In this document: piece by piece, positions 17,615-26,463 of the stretch | Layout: the number at the start of each line of letters is the position of its first letter | How positions within the stretch are numbered: the first letter of the stretch is position 1 | Assembly: GCF_006438785.1 (NCBI RefSeq) | Contig: NZ_RCZB01000003.1 | Coordinates: 372,001 to 436,000, forward strand | Direction: 5' to 3' | Origin: Rhodanobacter glycinis | GTDB lineage: Bacteria > Pseudomonadota > Gammaproteobacteria > Xanthomonadales > Rhodanobacteraceae | DNA: 64,000 bases | Position numbers and translations under genes: made by a program | The notes under the pieces: generated by a model | What the model was told of the DNA's origin: nothing | The model's database searches: none | What the model saw: the letters and a program-made list of their open reading frames with translations, nothing else

Positions 17615-18646
17615 CTACAACAGGTGTTCGGCTTCCAGCTCGCTCTTCAGGTAGGCGTAGTAGATCGGCGCGGCGATCACGCCGGGCAAGCCGAACGCCG
17701 CTTCCATCAGCAGCATCGCGATCAGCAGCTCCCACGCGCGGGCGCGGATCTGGGTACCGACGATGCGTGCGTTGAGAAAATATTCCAGCTTGTGGATCAG
17801 GATCAGAAACACCAGCGCGGCGATGCCCACGCCCAGTGACACCGACAGGCCGGCGATCGCGATGGCCGTATTGGAAATCAGGTTGCCCAGCACCGGCAAC
17901 AACCCGAACACGAAAGTCGCCACCACCAGCGTCTTGGCCAGCGGCACATGGATGCCCAGCAGCGGCAGCACGCCGAGCAGGAAGATCGCGGTGAACACGG
18001 TGTTGATGAGCGAGATCTTGATCTGCGCGAACACGATGTTGTGGAACGCCACGGCCAGGTGCTGGCAGCGCATACCCAGCGCCGCCGCCAGCGGGCCGAC
18101 CTGGTGCGCTGGCCGGGCGCGACTGAGCGCGATGATGGCGCCCAGGATCAGGCCGATGATGATGTGCACGAACCCGCGCGCAGCTTCCTTGCCGGCCAGC
18201 TGCAGCGTGCCGGCATGCTTGCGCATCAGTTCCGCCGCACCCACCCGCAGGTCATCGACGCTGTCGGGCAGGTTGTTGACCAGCATCGGCGGCAGTTGCT
18301 GACGCGCCTTCTCCACCAGCGGCATCAGCTGCTGCTGCCACAACAGTTGGGGATTGCCGATCTCGTTGTGGAACAGGCTGATGGCGCCGAGGATCAGCAG
18401 AATCAGCAACCCGACCACGATCGCCCCCAGCAACGCCACCACCACCACCCGCGCGCGCGCGCCGGAAATGCGCCGGCCCAGCAATGGGGTCATCGCCCGC
18501 ACCAGCTCGTAGACCAGCAGGCCGGCCAGCAATGCCGACAGCAGATGGATGCCGATGACCAGCCACAGGGCCACCGCGGCCAGGGCGTAACTCGCATAAC
18601 GTATGGCTGGCGAAGGTTCGCCCGGGACGGGCTGGGGGAACTCCAT
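17615..18646 (-). CDS. AI-2E/PerM family permease
   Basis: Integral membrane protein of 343 residues with about eight transmembrane segments: one pair at residues 18-45, one at 65-90, a long periplasmic or cytoplasmic region (95-155) with helix-forming EIGNPQLLWQQQLMPLVEKA, then segments from 157 to 325. The motif PLLGIHVPLAKTLVVATFVFGL and GNLISNTAIAIAGLSVSLG match PerM/TqsA-type proteins, whose members export AI-2 or serve as antiporters; the true substrate here is unknown. The start ATG gives the expected short cytoplasmic N-terminus. Gap to the LysR gene (17419-17614, 196 bases) shows no further gene. Confidence 0.85.
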   Translation of the reverse strand: MEFPQPVPGEPSPAIRYASYALAAVALWLVIGIHLLSALLAGLLVYELVRAMTPLLGRRISGARARVVVVALLGAIVVGLLILLILGAISLFHNEIGNPQLLWQQQLMPLVEKARQQLPPMLVNNLPDSVDDLRVGAAELMRKHAGTLQLAGKEAARGFVHIIIGLILGAIIALSRARPAHQVGPLAAALGMRCQHLAVAFHNIVFAQIKISLINTVFTAIFLLGVLPLLGIHVPLAKTLVVATFVFGLLPVLGNLISNTAIAIAGLSVSLGVGIAALVFLILIHKLEYFLNARIVGTQIRARAWELLIAMLLMEAAFGLPGVIAAPIYYAYLKSELEAEHLL

Positions 18647-18770
18647 GCGGGTCGAATCCGTGATGCGGGAGTCGCCAGTCTGTCAGCAGCGCGCGGCGGC
18701 GGCCAGCCCTGCCACATGGCTGTCGTAAACTCCGGTCATCGTCCTGATTCACCTGCTCAAGGATCACTGC

Positions 18771-19673
18771 ATGTCATTACGCCTACCCGTGACCCTGCTC
18801 GCGTTTGCTCTGCTGGCCGGTTGTGCCAGCGCCCCATCGCGGCAGCCCGCCGCGGCGGCTCCGCCAGTGGCCGTCGCCGCGCAACCGGCACCCGCGACGG
18901 TGGCTGCCGCCAATGACAACCTCAATGCCGTCGTCTGGACCCAGACGGCGATCGAGCACGACCTGATCTACCTGCAGACCTACCGCGATGCCGAATCGCG
19001 GCTGCTGACCGCCCTGAAGAATCGCCACTGGGACGCGCTGGCCAAGGACGACCGCACGCCGTCGGGCAAGGGCCTCAAGCCGGCGGTGGTGCTGGATGTC
19101 GACGAGACCGTGCTGGACAACTCGCCGTACCAGGCCCGTCTGGTCAGGAGTGGCGGCGAGTACAACGAAGCCGACTGGGCTGCGTGGTGCAAGGAAGAAG
19201 CGGCCCGCGCGCTGCCCGGCGCCGTCGAGTTCACCCAATTCGCCGCAAAGCACGGCATCGCGGTGATCTACATCTCCAACCGCGCCAAGGATCTGGATCA
19301 GGCCACCCTGGCAAACCTGCGCAAGGCCGGCCTGCCGGTGTCTGGACCGGAGGCATTCCTGGGCCTGGGTACGTTTGTCGAAGGTTGCGAGCAGATCGGT
19401 ACGGAAAAAGGCTGCCGACGCCAGCAGATCGCCCGCAAGTACCGCGTGCTGATGCAGTTCGGTGATCAGATCGGCGATTTTGTGACGGTGCTTGCCAACA
19501 ACCCCGAGGGTCGTCGCAGGGCGATGGCACCCTATCTGGGCTGGATCGGGGTGCGCTGGTTCGTGCTGCCGAACGCCACCTATGGGTCATGGGAACCGGC
19601 ACTGTTCAACAACGACTGGAGCGCGACACCCGAACTTCGGCGCCAGCAGAAAATCGATGCGCTGCGCTATTGA
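18771..19673 (+). CDS. HAD-type acid phosphatase, lipoprotein e(P4) family
   Basis: Outer-membrane-anchored phosphomonoesterase of 300 residues, likely acting on 5'-nucleotides or other phosphate esters in the periplasm. The signal peptide ends in the lipobox LLAGC (cysteine about residue 18), followed by a flexible Ala/Pro-rich stretch. HAD motif I is VVLDVDETVLDNS (DxDxT form, about residues 105-117); the cap-side region DWAAWCKEEAARALPGA and motif II with IYISNRAKDLDQ are present; motif III/IV sits at LMQFGDQIGDF. These match class C acid phosphatases such as e(P4). ATG with AAGGATC just upstream. Divergent from the permease gene. Confidence 0.9.
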   Translation: MSLRLPVTLLAFALLAGCASAPSRQPAAAAPPVAVAAQPAPATVAAANDNLNAVVWTQTAIEHDLIYLQTYRDAESRLLTALKNRHWDALAKDDRTPSGKGLKPAVVLDVDETVLDNSPYQARLVRSGGEYNEADWAAWCKEEAARALPGAVEFTQFAAKHGIAVIYISNRAKDLDQATLANLRKAGLPVSGPEAFLGLGTFVEGCEQIGTEKGCRRQQIARKYRVLMQFGDQIGDFVTVLANNPEGRRRAMAPYLGWIGVRWFVLPNATYGSWEPALFNNDWSATPELRRQQKIDALRY

Positions 19674-19733
19674 GAGCGCGCTCAACTCTATTAATTGAAA
19701 TAAATCATATATTTACAACATAAAACAAAAGCA

Positions 19734-19762
19734 TTGCCTTAGCTTTAACGAACAAGTAATAT
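19734..19762 (+). promoter_or_regulatory. Strong sigma-70 promoter in an AT-rich island
   Basis: TTGCCT (19734-19739) and TAATAT (19757-19762) are separated by exactly 17 bases. The surrounding 19681-19762 is strikingly AT-rich for this window, as an UP-element would be. No coding sequence starts just downstream; instead a structured segment ends in a terminator, so this is read as the promoter of a small RNA. Confidence 0.65.
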
Positions 19763-19767
19763 TTCGC

Positions 19768-19867
19768 CTGCCAACACCTGCTGACCAAACCTTTTGCAGG
19801 CAAGGCCATTTCCCTTCCGGCTTTGCCGGATTTCCCCGTGAGGCCCAGGCCCGCGGGGTTTTCTTTT
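19768..19867 (+). ncRNA. Candidate small RNA of about 100 nt with intrinsic terminator
   Basis: Expected to start six to eight bases after the TAATAT box. Three hairpins follow: GCCTGC/GCAGGC (19766-19771 with 19796-19801), TCCGGC/GCCGGA around TTT (19816-19830), and a final stem CCCCGTG/CGCGGGG (19834-19840 with 19852-19858) followed by TTTTCTTTTT. The order promoter, stems, terminator with T tract and no ORF between is typical of a bacterial sRNA. An alternative is an attenuated leader of the lipoprotein gene 90 bases downstream. No known RNA family was recognised. Confidence 0.55.
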
Positions 19868-19955
19868 TGCGGCTGCGTGAAATCCCGCACCCGGTCTTGT
19901 TTCCGTGCTGTCGCGCCGCTTACCCTGCGCGATCACGCCACCGCGAGAACTCTCC

Positions 19956-20879
19956 ATGCGCCCTTTCTCCCTGCGCCACGCCATGTTGCCATTGCTCGCC
20001 GCGCTGCTGCTGAGCGCCTGCCACGGCAAGGACGAGGCCGCGCAGCCCGGCGGCAGTACGCCAGAGACGGCGCTGCAGGCTTCGGTCGACCTGCTCAAGG
20101 CCGGTGACTTCAACGGGCTGTGGAAGCACGCACTGCCGTCTGCCGATTACGCCAACCTGCGTGCCGACTGGAGCCATCACCAGCAGGACCCGCGGCCGAT
20201 CACTGCCGAGGATCGCGCCCGGTTCAACGAGACGATGCAGAAGCTCACCGAACCGGACGCGGAGACCAAGCTGTACGCCGAATTGCAGCCGAAACTGGCC
20301 AGCATGCAGCAGCAGTACAAGGATCAATTGCCGGTACTGATCAGCGTAGGCGAGGCACTGGTGAAAAGCGGCGTCTCGCAAAGCAAGACCCTCAGCGACG
20401 CCCAGAAGACCCAGGCCAGCAACATGATCGATGTGCTCGCACCCTGGGCACAGAAGACGCCATGGTTCGACCAGGTCAAGGCGAAGCAGGCGGTCGGTGT
20501 GGCTGTGACGACGGCGCGCAAGCTGGATCTGAAGAGTCCAGAGCAACTGCGCACGATGGATTTCGACACCTCGATGGGCAAGTACTCGACGGGCTATGCC
20601 GGGCTCAAGCAGCTGCTGGCCATCTATGGCCTTTCGGTGGACGACGCGCTGAACTCGATCAAGCTCACGCCGGTATCCAGCAGCAATGGTCACGCTGTGG
20701 TGAGGGTCGACTACACCTTGCTCGGCAAGCCGCTGTCGACCGAATCGAAACTGGTGCAGCAGGATGGCCGCTGGTACAGCGAGGACATGCTGGACAACGC
20801 GCGCAAGGCCCACCTGCAGGCGAGCCAGCAGCCGGAAACGCCTGCCGGCAACGCCAGCAGCGCGGTCACGAAGGACTGA
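19956..20879 (+). CDS. Putative lipoprotein with C-terminal DUF4878-like fold
   Basis: Protein of 307 residues beginning MRPFSLRHAM at ATG 19956, followed by a signal peptide whose lipobox LLLSAC places the lipidated cysteine at about residue 22. The mature part opens with ETALQASVDLLKAGDFNGLW, the kind of helix seen in NTF2-like lipoproteins, and ends with repeated small modules including HAVVRVDYTLLGKPLSTE and LVQQDGRWYSEDML, which read like a cystatin/NTF2 sheet. The C-terminal tail is Ala/Pro/Ser-rich. No enzyme motif was seen. Its role is unknown; the periplasmic side of a membrane is the likely place. plsB begins 25 bases later. Confidence 0.8.
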   Translation: MRPFSLRHAMLPLLAALLLSACHGKDEAAQPGGSTPETALQASVDLLKAGDFNGLWKHALPSADYANLRADWSHHQQDPRPITAEDRARFNETMQKLTEPDAETKLYAELQPKLASMQQQYKDQLPVLISVGEALVKSGVSQSKTLSDAQKTQASNMIDVLAPWAQKTPWFDQVKAKQAVGVAVTTARKLDLKSPEQLRTMDFDTSMGKYSTGYAGLKQLLAIYGLSVDDALNSIKLTPVSSSNGHAVVRVDYTLLGKPLSTESKLVQQDGRWYSEDMLDNARKAHLQASQQPETPAGNASSAVTKD

Positions 20880-20904
20880 ACGGCGCAACCGTTAGAATAG
20901 ACGG

Positions 20905-23616
20905 ATGCAAACTACTTCCACCGCGGATCCCACCGCCCGTCAACGCGCCCCCTGGTGGTTCAACCTGGCCGGCCAGCTGCTGCAGCCGTGGGTGCGCATC
21001 CGGCGCGACCCGGCGGAGCCGGCCACCTTGCTGCAGGCCGGCGTGCCGGTCTGCTATGTGATCGAGCGCGACGGTTTTTCCGATGCGCTGATCCTGCAGC
21101 GTGCCTGTCGCGAGGCCGGGCTGCCCAATCCGATGCAGCCGCTGGCCGGCACCCGTCGGCGCCGCTCGGTGTTTGCACTGGCACGGCGTGATGGCCGGTT
21201 GCTCGGTCGCAACCGCCAGCGCGCCCCGAACGAACCGCTGCGGCAGCTGGTGCGTTCGCTGGAAGGCATGCCCGAGCGTGACATCCAGATCGTGCCGGTG
21301 TCGATCTACGTCGGCCGCGCGCCGAGCCGCGACAGCGGCTGGTTCCGTGTGCTGTTCTCGGAAAACTGGGTCATGGTCGGCCGCTTCCGCCGGCTGCTGG
21401 CGCTGCTGCTGAATGGCCGCGACACCGTGGTGCATTTTTCCGCGCCGGTGTCGTTGCGCAGCGTGCTCACCGAATCCGGCGAGATCGCACCGGAGCGCTT
21501 CACGCGCAAGATCGCCCGGGTACTGCGCACCCACTTCCATCGCATTCGCGCCGCGGTGATCGGGCCGGATCTGTCGCACCGGCGCACCGTGGTCGATGCC
21601 GTGCTGAATGCCGAACCGGTGCGCGCCGCGATCGCCGCCAGCGCGGCCAAGGAAAAGATCAGCCACGCCAAAGCCTGGCGCAAGGCACACACGCTGGTCA
21701 TGGAGATCTCCGCCGACTACTCGCACCCGGTGGTGCGTTCGGTCTCGTTCCTGCTGTCCAACTTCTGGAACAAACTGTACGACGGCATCGCCATGCATCA
21801 TTTCGACAAGGCCCGCGCCGCCGCGCCCGGCCACGAGGTGGTCTACGTGCCCTGCCATCGTAGCCATGCCGACTACCTGCTGATGAGCTATCAGTTGCAC
21901 GTGTCCGGTGTGGTGGTGCCGCACATCGCCGCTGGCGTGAACCTCAACCTGCCGATCATCGGACCGATCCTGCGCCGCGGCGGCGCGTTCTTCCTGCGCC
22001 GCAGCTTCAAGGGCAATGCGCTGTATTCAGTGGTGTTCAACGAGTACCTGGCCCAGCTGATCGACCGTGGCGTGCCGATCGAATACTTCATCGAAGGCGG
22101 CCGCTCGCGTACCGGTCGGCTGCTGGCGCCGCGCGCCGGCATGCTGGCGATGACCGTGCGCGCGTTCCTGCGTGCGCCACGCCGGCCGGTCCTGTTCCAG
22201 CCGGTCTACATCGGTTACGAGAAGCTGATGGAGGGCAAGTCGTACGCGGGCGAACTCAGCGGCCAGCCCAAGGAAAAGGAATCCCTGCTCGGCCTGCTGC
22301 GTGGACTGAAAGTGCTGCGCCAGCGCTACGGCCATGTGGCGCTGAATTTCGGCGAACCGATTGCGCTCACTCCGTTGCTCGATGCGGCCAGCACCGACTG
22401 GCGCGCAGCCAGCGCCGACCCGGATGCCAAGCCGGAGTGGCTCAACGGCGTGACCGATCAGCTGACCGAACAGATCCAGATCAACATCAACCGCGCCGCC
22501 GACGTCAATCCGATCAACCTGCTGGCCCTGGCCCTGCTGGCCACGCCCAAGCATGCGATGGCCGAGAGCGACCTACTGACCCAGCTCGAACTGAGCAAGA
22601 CGCTGCTGGAGGAACTGCCGTATTCCGATCGCGTCACGCTGACCCCGATGAACCCGCCCGCGATCATCGCCTACGGTGAACAGATGGGCTGGATCCAGCG
22701 CGTGCAGCACCCACTGGGCGACGTGCTCACCGTCGGCGGCGAGCAAGCCGTGCTGCTCAGCTACTTCCGCAACAACGTGCTGCACCTGACCGCCACCGCG
22801 GCATGGGTCGCCTGCTGCTTCCTCAACAACCGGCGCATGGCGCGCGCCTCGGTGCTGCGGCTGGGCCGCATCATCTACCCGTTCATCCAGGGCGAACTTT
22901 TTCTGCCGTGGGATGGCGAGGGCTTTGCCGCCCAGCTGCAGGCCACCATCGACTTCTTCGTGCGCCGCGGTTTGCTCGAATCGGTCAATGACGGCCGCAC
23001 CCTGGAACGCAGCGCCGGCCAGGAAGACAGCGCATTCCAGCTCAAGGTGATCGCGCGCAGCCTGATCCAGGCGTTCGAGCGCTACTACATCACCATCGCC
23101 GCACTGGCCAAGAACGGCCCGCACACGATGACTGGCGCCGAGCTCGAGAACGCCTGCACGCTCACCGCACAACGGCTGAGCCTGCTCAACGAACTGTCCG
23201 CGCCCGAGTTCTTCGACAAGGCGCTGTTTCGCGGCTTCATCCAGAAACTGCGCGAGCGGCGCATCGTGTGGACCGACGACGCCGGCAAGCTCGACTACGA
23301 CAACGCGCTCGAAGGCATGGTGCACGATGCACGGGTGATCCTGTCGCGCGAGGTGCGCCATTCGATCCTCAAGATCACTCCCGGCAACCACGAGAAGGAC
23401 ACGGCAGCCGGCGACGCACCGGACAAGGACATGGCGCCTGCGATCCCGCCGCCGGAACCGGCGGCGCCCAAGAGCGATGGCGATGACCACCTGCCCACGG
23501 ATGCGGCAGCCGCTGACCTGCACCGGCGCCACGTGGATGCCGAGCAGCACGAGCATGCCCATGGCGCCCGCGTTGAGCGCGCCAAGGACCCCGATCAACC
23601 CGAGCTTCCGCTCTAG
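20905..23616 (+). CDS. plsB: Glycerol-3-phosphate 1-O-acyltransferase PlsB
   Basis: First committed step of phospholipid synthesis: transfer of an acyl group to sn-glycerol 3-phosphate at the inner membrane. At 903 residues it is slightly longer than the E. coli enzyme. The acyltransferase core has block I CHRSHADYLLMSY (HX4D, about residues 316-328), block II PIIGPILRRGGAFFLRR, block III EYFIEGGRSRTGRLLAPR, and block IV near VLFQPVYIGYEKLMEGKSY. The C-terminal 70 residues are a low-complexity tail rich in Ala, Asp, His and Pro that is not part of the usual core. ubiE follows 30 bases downstream. Confidence 0.96.
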   Translation: MQTTSTADPTARQRAPWWFNLAGQLLQPWVRIRRDPAEPATLLQAGVPVCYVIERDGFSDALILQRACREAGLPNPMQPLAGTRRRRSVFALARRDGRLLGRNRQRAPNEPLRQLVRSLEGMPERDIQIVPVSIYVGRAPSRDSGWFRVLFSENWVMVGRFRRLLALLLNGRDTVVHFSAPVSLRSVLTESGEIAPERFTRKIARVLRTHFHRIRAAVIGPDLSHRRTVVDAVLNAEPVRAAIAASAAKEKISHAKAWRKAHTLVMEISADYSHPVVRSVSFLLSNFWNKLYDGIAMHHFDKARAAAPGHEVVYVPCHRSHADYLLMSYQLHVSGVVVPHIAAGVNLNLPIIGPILRRGGAFFLRRSFKGNALYSVVFNEYLAQLIDRGVPIEYFIEGGRSRTGRLLAPRAGMLAMTVRAFLRAPRRPVLFQPVYIGYEKLMEGKSYAGELSGQPKEKESLLGLLRGLKVLRQRYGHVALNFGEPIALTPLLDAASTDWRAASADPDAKPEWLNGVTDQLTEQIQININRAADVNPINLLALALLATPKHAMAESDLLTQLELSKTLLEELPYSDRVTLTPMNPPAIIAYGEQMGWIQRVQHPLGDVLTVGGEQAVLLSYFRNNVLHLTATAAWVACCFLNNRRMARASVLRLGRIIYPFIQGELFLPWDGEGFAAQLQATIDFFVRRGLLESVNDGRTLERSAGQEDSAFQLKVIARSLIQAFERYYITIAALAKNGPHTMTGAELENACTLTAQRLSLLNELSAPEFFDKALFRGFIQKLRERRIVWTDDAGKLDYDNALEGMVHDARVILSREVRHSILKITPGNHEKDTAAGDAPDKDMAPAIPPPEPAAPKSDGDDHLPTDAAAADLHRRHVDAEQHEHAHGARVERAKDPDQPELPL

Positions 23617-23646
23617 CCCCCACGACCGATCCTGTAGCATGACCCC

Positions 23647-24417
23647 ATGACCGAACAGCAGCCCAAGACGACTCCGGATTCCACCACCCACTTCGGTTTC
23701 CGCGACGTGCCGGTCGGTGACAAGCAGAAGCTGGTCGGCCAGGTATTCACCTCGGTCGCACGCAGCTACGACCTGATGAACGACCTGATGTCGTTCGGCG
23801 TGCATCGGTTGTGGAAGCGCCATTTCGTGGCAATCAGCGGCGTGCGCCGCGGCGACCGCGTGCTGGATCTGGCCGGTGGCACTGGCGACATTGCCGCGCT
23901 GCTGAAGCCGATCGTCGGCGACGAGGGCGACATCGTGGTCGGTGACATCAACGCCGCCATGCTCGGCGTTGGACGCGACCGCATGACCGATCGCGGCCTG
24001 GTCGCCGGCCTGCGCTGGGCACAGCTCAACGCCGAGGCGCTGCCGTTTCCGGACAACAGTTTCGATGCGGTGACCATGGCGTTTGGCCTGCGCAACGTCA
24101 CCGACAAGGACAAGGCGCTGGCCGACATCTGCCGCGTGCTCAAGCCCGGCGGTCGCCTGCTGGTGCTTGAATTTTCCAAGGTGCAAAGCGAGACATTCGG
24201 CAAGCTGTACGACTTCCACTCGTTCAAGATCCTGCCCAGGCTCGGCCAGCTGTTCGCCGGCGACGCCGACAGCTACCAGTACCTGGCCGAATCGATCCGC
24301 AAGCATCCGGATCAGGAAACTCTCAAGGGCATGATGGAGCGCGCCGGCTTCGGCCGCGTCGAAGTGCGCAACCTGAGCAACGGCATCGTGGCGATCCATC
24401 GCGCGTACAAGTTCTGA
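23647..24417 (+). CDS. ubiE: Ubiquinone/menaquinone biosynthesis C-methyltransferase UbiE
   Basis: S-adenosylmethionine-dependent methyltransferase adding the C-methyl group to the benzoquinone (or naphthoquinone) ring. The 256-residue protein has the family signatures: [18 protein letters not shown] (about residues 40-57), the AdoMet motif [15 protein letters not shown] (about 74-88), [26 protein letters not shown] and [14 protein letters not shown], ending with [11 protein letters not shown]. In E. coli ubiE is followed by ubiJ and ubiB; here those two lie 27 kb away. ATG at 23647 yields the usual N-terminus; the promoter is probably shared with plsB. Confidence 0.96.
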   Translation: MTEQQPKTTPDSTTHFGFRDVPVGDKQKLVGQVFTSVARSYDLMNDLMSFGVHRLWKRHFVAISGVRRGDRVLDLAGGTGDIAALLKPIVGDEGDIVVGDINAAMLGVGRDRMTDRGLVAGLRWAQLNAEALPFPDNSFDAVTMAFGLRNVTDKDKALADICRVLKPGGRLLVLEFSKVQSETFGKLYDFHSFKILPRLGQLFAGDADSYQYLAESIRKHPDQETLKGMMERAGFGRVEVRNLSNGIVAIHRAYKF

Positions 24418-24490
24418 TCGGGTTGATCGGCTGGACAGCGCCTGGTCACTGCTGCAGCATCGCCGCATCAAACCTACCGCGAACGCAACG

Positions 24491-25144
24491 ATGAGCACCA
24501 GCAACTCGCAGCTCGAGCGGCTCACTTTTTTCTCCGACGCGGTGTTTGCCATCGCGATCACCTTGCTCGTCATCGAGATCCACGTGCCCCGGCTGCGCAC
24601 TGCCGATGACCATGCATACCTGGTCGCGCTGAGCGAACTGCAGCCCAGTTTCATGGGCTTCGTGTTGAGCTTTCTGGTGATTGGTGCGCTATGGGCTGCA
24701 CACCACCGCGTGTTCGGAATGTTGTCCGACTACAGCGCGCGCGTGATGGCGCCCAATCTGTTGCTGTTGATGGTAGTGGCCTTCATGCCGTTCGCCACGG
24801 CGCTGATGAGTGCCAACCCGCTGGCGCGGGTACCGGAGATGTTCTATTCGGCCACGTTGTTGCTCGCCGGCCTGCTGCAACGCTGGCTGTTCGGCGTCGC
24901 CTTGCAGCCCGCCTGCGTGCGGCCCAGTGTCGCGGCGGTCGATGTCGCCGGCGTGCGTGCACGTGCCTGGGCACTTCCGCTGGCGGCGCTGTTGTCGCTG
25001 CTGCTGGCCTGGTCACATCCGGGCACGAATAATTTCGTGCTGCTGCTGATACCGGTGCTGACGCGGGTGTTCTCGCGCGTGGCCATTGCACGCGCGCGCA
25101 GGATCGTGTTGCCTGCGGCGACTGACGGAGACGATGCAGTCTGA
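24491..25144 (+). CDS. TMEM175/DUF1211-family membrane protein
   Basis: Protein of 217 residues with six hydrophobic segments, the size of bacterial TMEM175 relatives. The hallmark FSDAVFAIAITLLVIEI lies in the first segment (about residues 14-30); the conserved FSD start is the signature of this potassium-channel family. The remaining segments run to about residue 195 and the C-terminus is basic (RVAIARARRI). In other organisms such proteins conduct potassium weakly selectively. No neighbour indicates a special role. The stop codon overlaps the FNR-type site that drives the next gene pair. Confidence 0.85.
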   Translation: MSTSNSQLERLTFFSDAVFAIAITLLVIEIHVPRLRTADDHAYLVALSELQPSFMGFVLSFLVIGALWAAHHRVFGMLSDYSARVMAPNLLLLMVVAFMPFATALMSANPLARVPEMFYSATLLLAGLLQRWLFGVALQPACVRPSVAAVDVAGVRARAWALPLAALLSLLLAWSHPGTNNFVLLLIPVLTRVFSRVAIARARRIVLPAATDGDDAV

Positions 25145-25182
25145 TCCAGATCAGTGGCCCACGACCTGGCGCGGCGTATGTT
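25142..25182 (+). promoter_or_regulatory. FNR/Anr-type binding site with class II promoter spacing
   Basis: TGAT-N4-ATCA (25142-25153), the core of the FNR/Anr/Dnr box with C and G in place of the outer T and A, is centred at 25147.5. A TATGTT -10 box stands at 25177-25182; a start at about 25189 would put the box centre at -41.5, the exact class II activator position. The site overlaps the stop codon of the preceding gene. Confidence 0.65.
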
Positions 25183-25212
25183 GGGACATCTTTCCCCGAC
25201 GAGTCCCGCGCC

Positions 25213-25479
25213 ATGTCCACCGACACCATGAACGATGCCAACGTCCACACTTTTGACGCGCGCGGCGTGGCGCGACGCTTCCGCCACTCGGCGATCTTCG
25301 GCGCGATCGGCGTGCTGCGTTCGGGCGAGACGATGCGCTTCGTCAACGATCACGATCCGCTCCCGCTGATCTCCCAGCTGCGCGAGCGGTTAGGCGAAAA
25401 TCTCACGGTCACCTACCGTCAGCGCGATCCCGGTGCGATCGTGATCGACTTCGGCATCACCGGCCTGCCGGCCGAGTGA
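25213..25479 (+). CDS. DUF2249 domain protein
   Basis: Small protein of 88 residues made of one DUF2249 module: the N-terminal DARGVARRFRHSAIFGA, the central GETMRFVNDHDPLPLISQL and a C-terminal strand GAIVIDFGITG. DUF2249 proteins of unknown activity are common near nitrosative-stress and denitrification functions. It begins 24 bases after the predicted transcription start and is followed after 13 bases by an FmdE-like gene, so both should form one FNR/Anr-controlled unit. The binding partner or ligand is unknown. Confidence 0.85.
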   Translation: MSTDTMNDANVHTFDARGVARRFRHSAIFGAIGVLRSGETMRFVNDHDPLPLISQLRERLGENLTVTYRQRDPGAIVIDFGITGLPAE

Positions 25480-25492
25480 TCCGGGTCTGCGC

Positions 25493-26107
25493 ATGAACCA
25501 TCCTGCGTTCTACGACCAGGCGCCACGCATCTTGATGCGCGACCCGTTGGCCGCTTTCCTCGGTGCCACCGACAACGGCATGCTGGAATACCGCTACATC
25601 GATGCGGTGCGGCTGGCCGGCCATTCCTGCCCCACGGTGGCCGGCGCCTACCTGATGGCACGTACTGCACTGCGCACGCTGTACCCGGACGAGGTTGCCG
25701 AACGCGGCAGCATCGCCGTACGCATGCCCGCCGCCGAGGACGAGGGCGTCACCGGCGTGATCGCGCAGGTGCTCACGTTGATCACCGGCGCTGCCGCCAG
25801 TAACGGCTTCCACGGCATCGGCGGGCGCTTCGCACGGCAGTCGCTGCTGAAGTTTTCGGACGCTGGAGGTACTGCCGCCGTGCAATTCCGTCGTCGCGAC
25901 AACGGCAGCGCGGTAGCGGTGGAACTCGACCTGACCACGGTGCCGGCGCCAGCGAACCTGCGCGAGCTGATAGGTGCCGCACTCATGCCCGCTGCCACCG
26001 CCGAACAGCTCGCGGCGCTGGCGCAGGCGTGGCAGGGCCGCGTACGGCGCCTGCTGCTGGATCATGCCGACGACCCCATGGTGCTGCGGCTGACACGGCT
26101 GCGCTGA
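25493..26107 (+). CDS. FmdE-like protein
   Basis: Protein of 204 residues with GHSCPTVAGAYLMARTALRTLY at about residues 43-64, close to the (G)HxCPG..LGYRAA.. motif of FmdE-type proteins, where Cys and His bind a metal. Further blocks are RGSIAVRMPAAEDEGVTGVI and NGFHGIGGRFARQSLL. FmdE domains occur in formylmethanofuran dehydrogenase operons but also stand alone in bacteria with unknown roles; no methanofuran genes are seen here. It is cotranscribed with the DUF2249 gene under an oxygen/NO-type regulator, suggesting a function in low-oxygen metabolism. The family call is moderate. Confidence 0.65.
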   Translation: MNHPAFYDQAPRILMRDPLAAFLGATDNGMLEYRYIDAVRLAGHSCPTVAGAYLMARTALRTLYPDEVAERGSIAVRMPAAEDEGVTGVIAQVLTLITGAAASNGFHGIGGRFARQSLLKFSDAGGTAAVQFRRRDNGSAVAVELDLTTVPAPANLRELIGAALMPAATAEQLAALAQAWQGRVRRLLLDHADDPMVLRLTRLR

Positions 26108-26153
26108 TCCATACAACTCGTCCGCGACGGACGCGACGAGCGACGGCGCCCGC

Positions 26154-26453
26154 TCAGACGTCGAGGATCAGCAACGTGCCCTTGCTGCCCGGCGCCACCG
26201 CGTGCGTTACGCCCGCCGGCACCAGGTAGAACCCGCCCGCGCCGACCGTCACTGTCTGGCCGGCCACGTCCAGGCGCAGCTCGCCATCGAGCACAAGCAA
26301 GCCTTCTGCATAAGCGTGAATCTCGGCCGGATAGGGCTGTGCGTCCATACGCAACAGCCTGAGGTTGGCATCACCGATGCGCGCGACCAGCTTCGAACGC
26401 CATGCCTGGTCCAGCAGCGCAGCGCTCTGCTGCAAATCGATCGGGTTGGTCAT
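26154..26453 (-). CDS. Small cupin domain protein
   Basis: Protein of 99 residues from the ATG at 26453. It is a single cupin barrel with the two short motifs HAYAEGLLVLDGELRLDVAG and GGFYLVPAGVTHAV; the first motif begins with a histidine and the second ends with one, but the full metal-ligand set (H-x-H, E) is partial. It may bind a small molecule or act as a mannose isomerase-like fold without enzyme activity. It starts eleven bases after the stop of the EamA exporter gene on the same strand, so it shares its transcript. Confidence 0.8.
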   Translation of the reverse strand: MTNPIDLQQSAALLDQAWRSKLVARIGDANLRLLRMDAQPYPAEIHAYAEGLLVLDGELRLDVAGQTVTVGAGGFYLVPAGVTHAVAPGSKGTLLILDV

Positions 26454-26463
26454 CGCGTCGCCC

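Noticed and set aside
19681..19770. AT-rich island as a sign of horizontal transfer or an attachment site
   Set aside because: No direct repeats, integrase or tRNA nearby; a promoter with UP-element explains the low GC better.
22573..24654. A long minus-strand open frame over plsB and ubiE
   Set aside because: Same reason: the plus-strand genes have complete motif sets, and the reverse translation has no domain structure.
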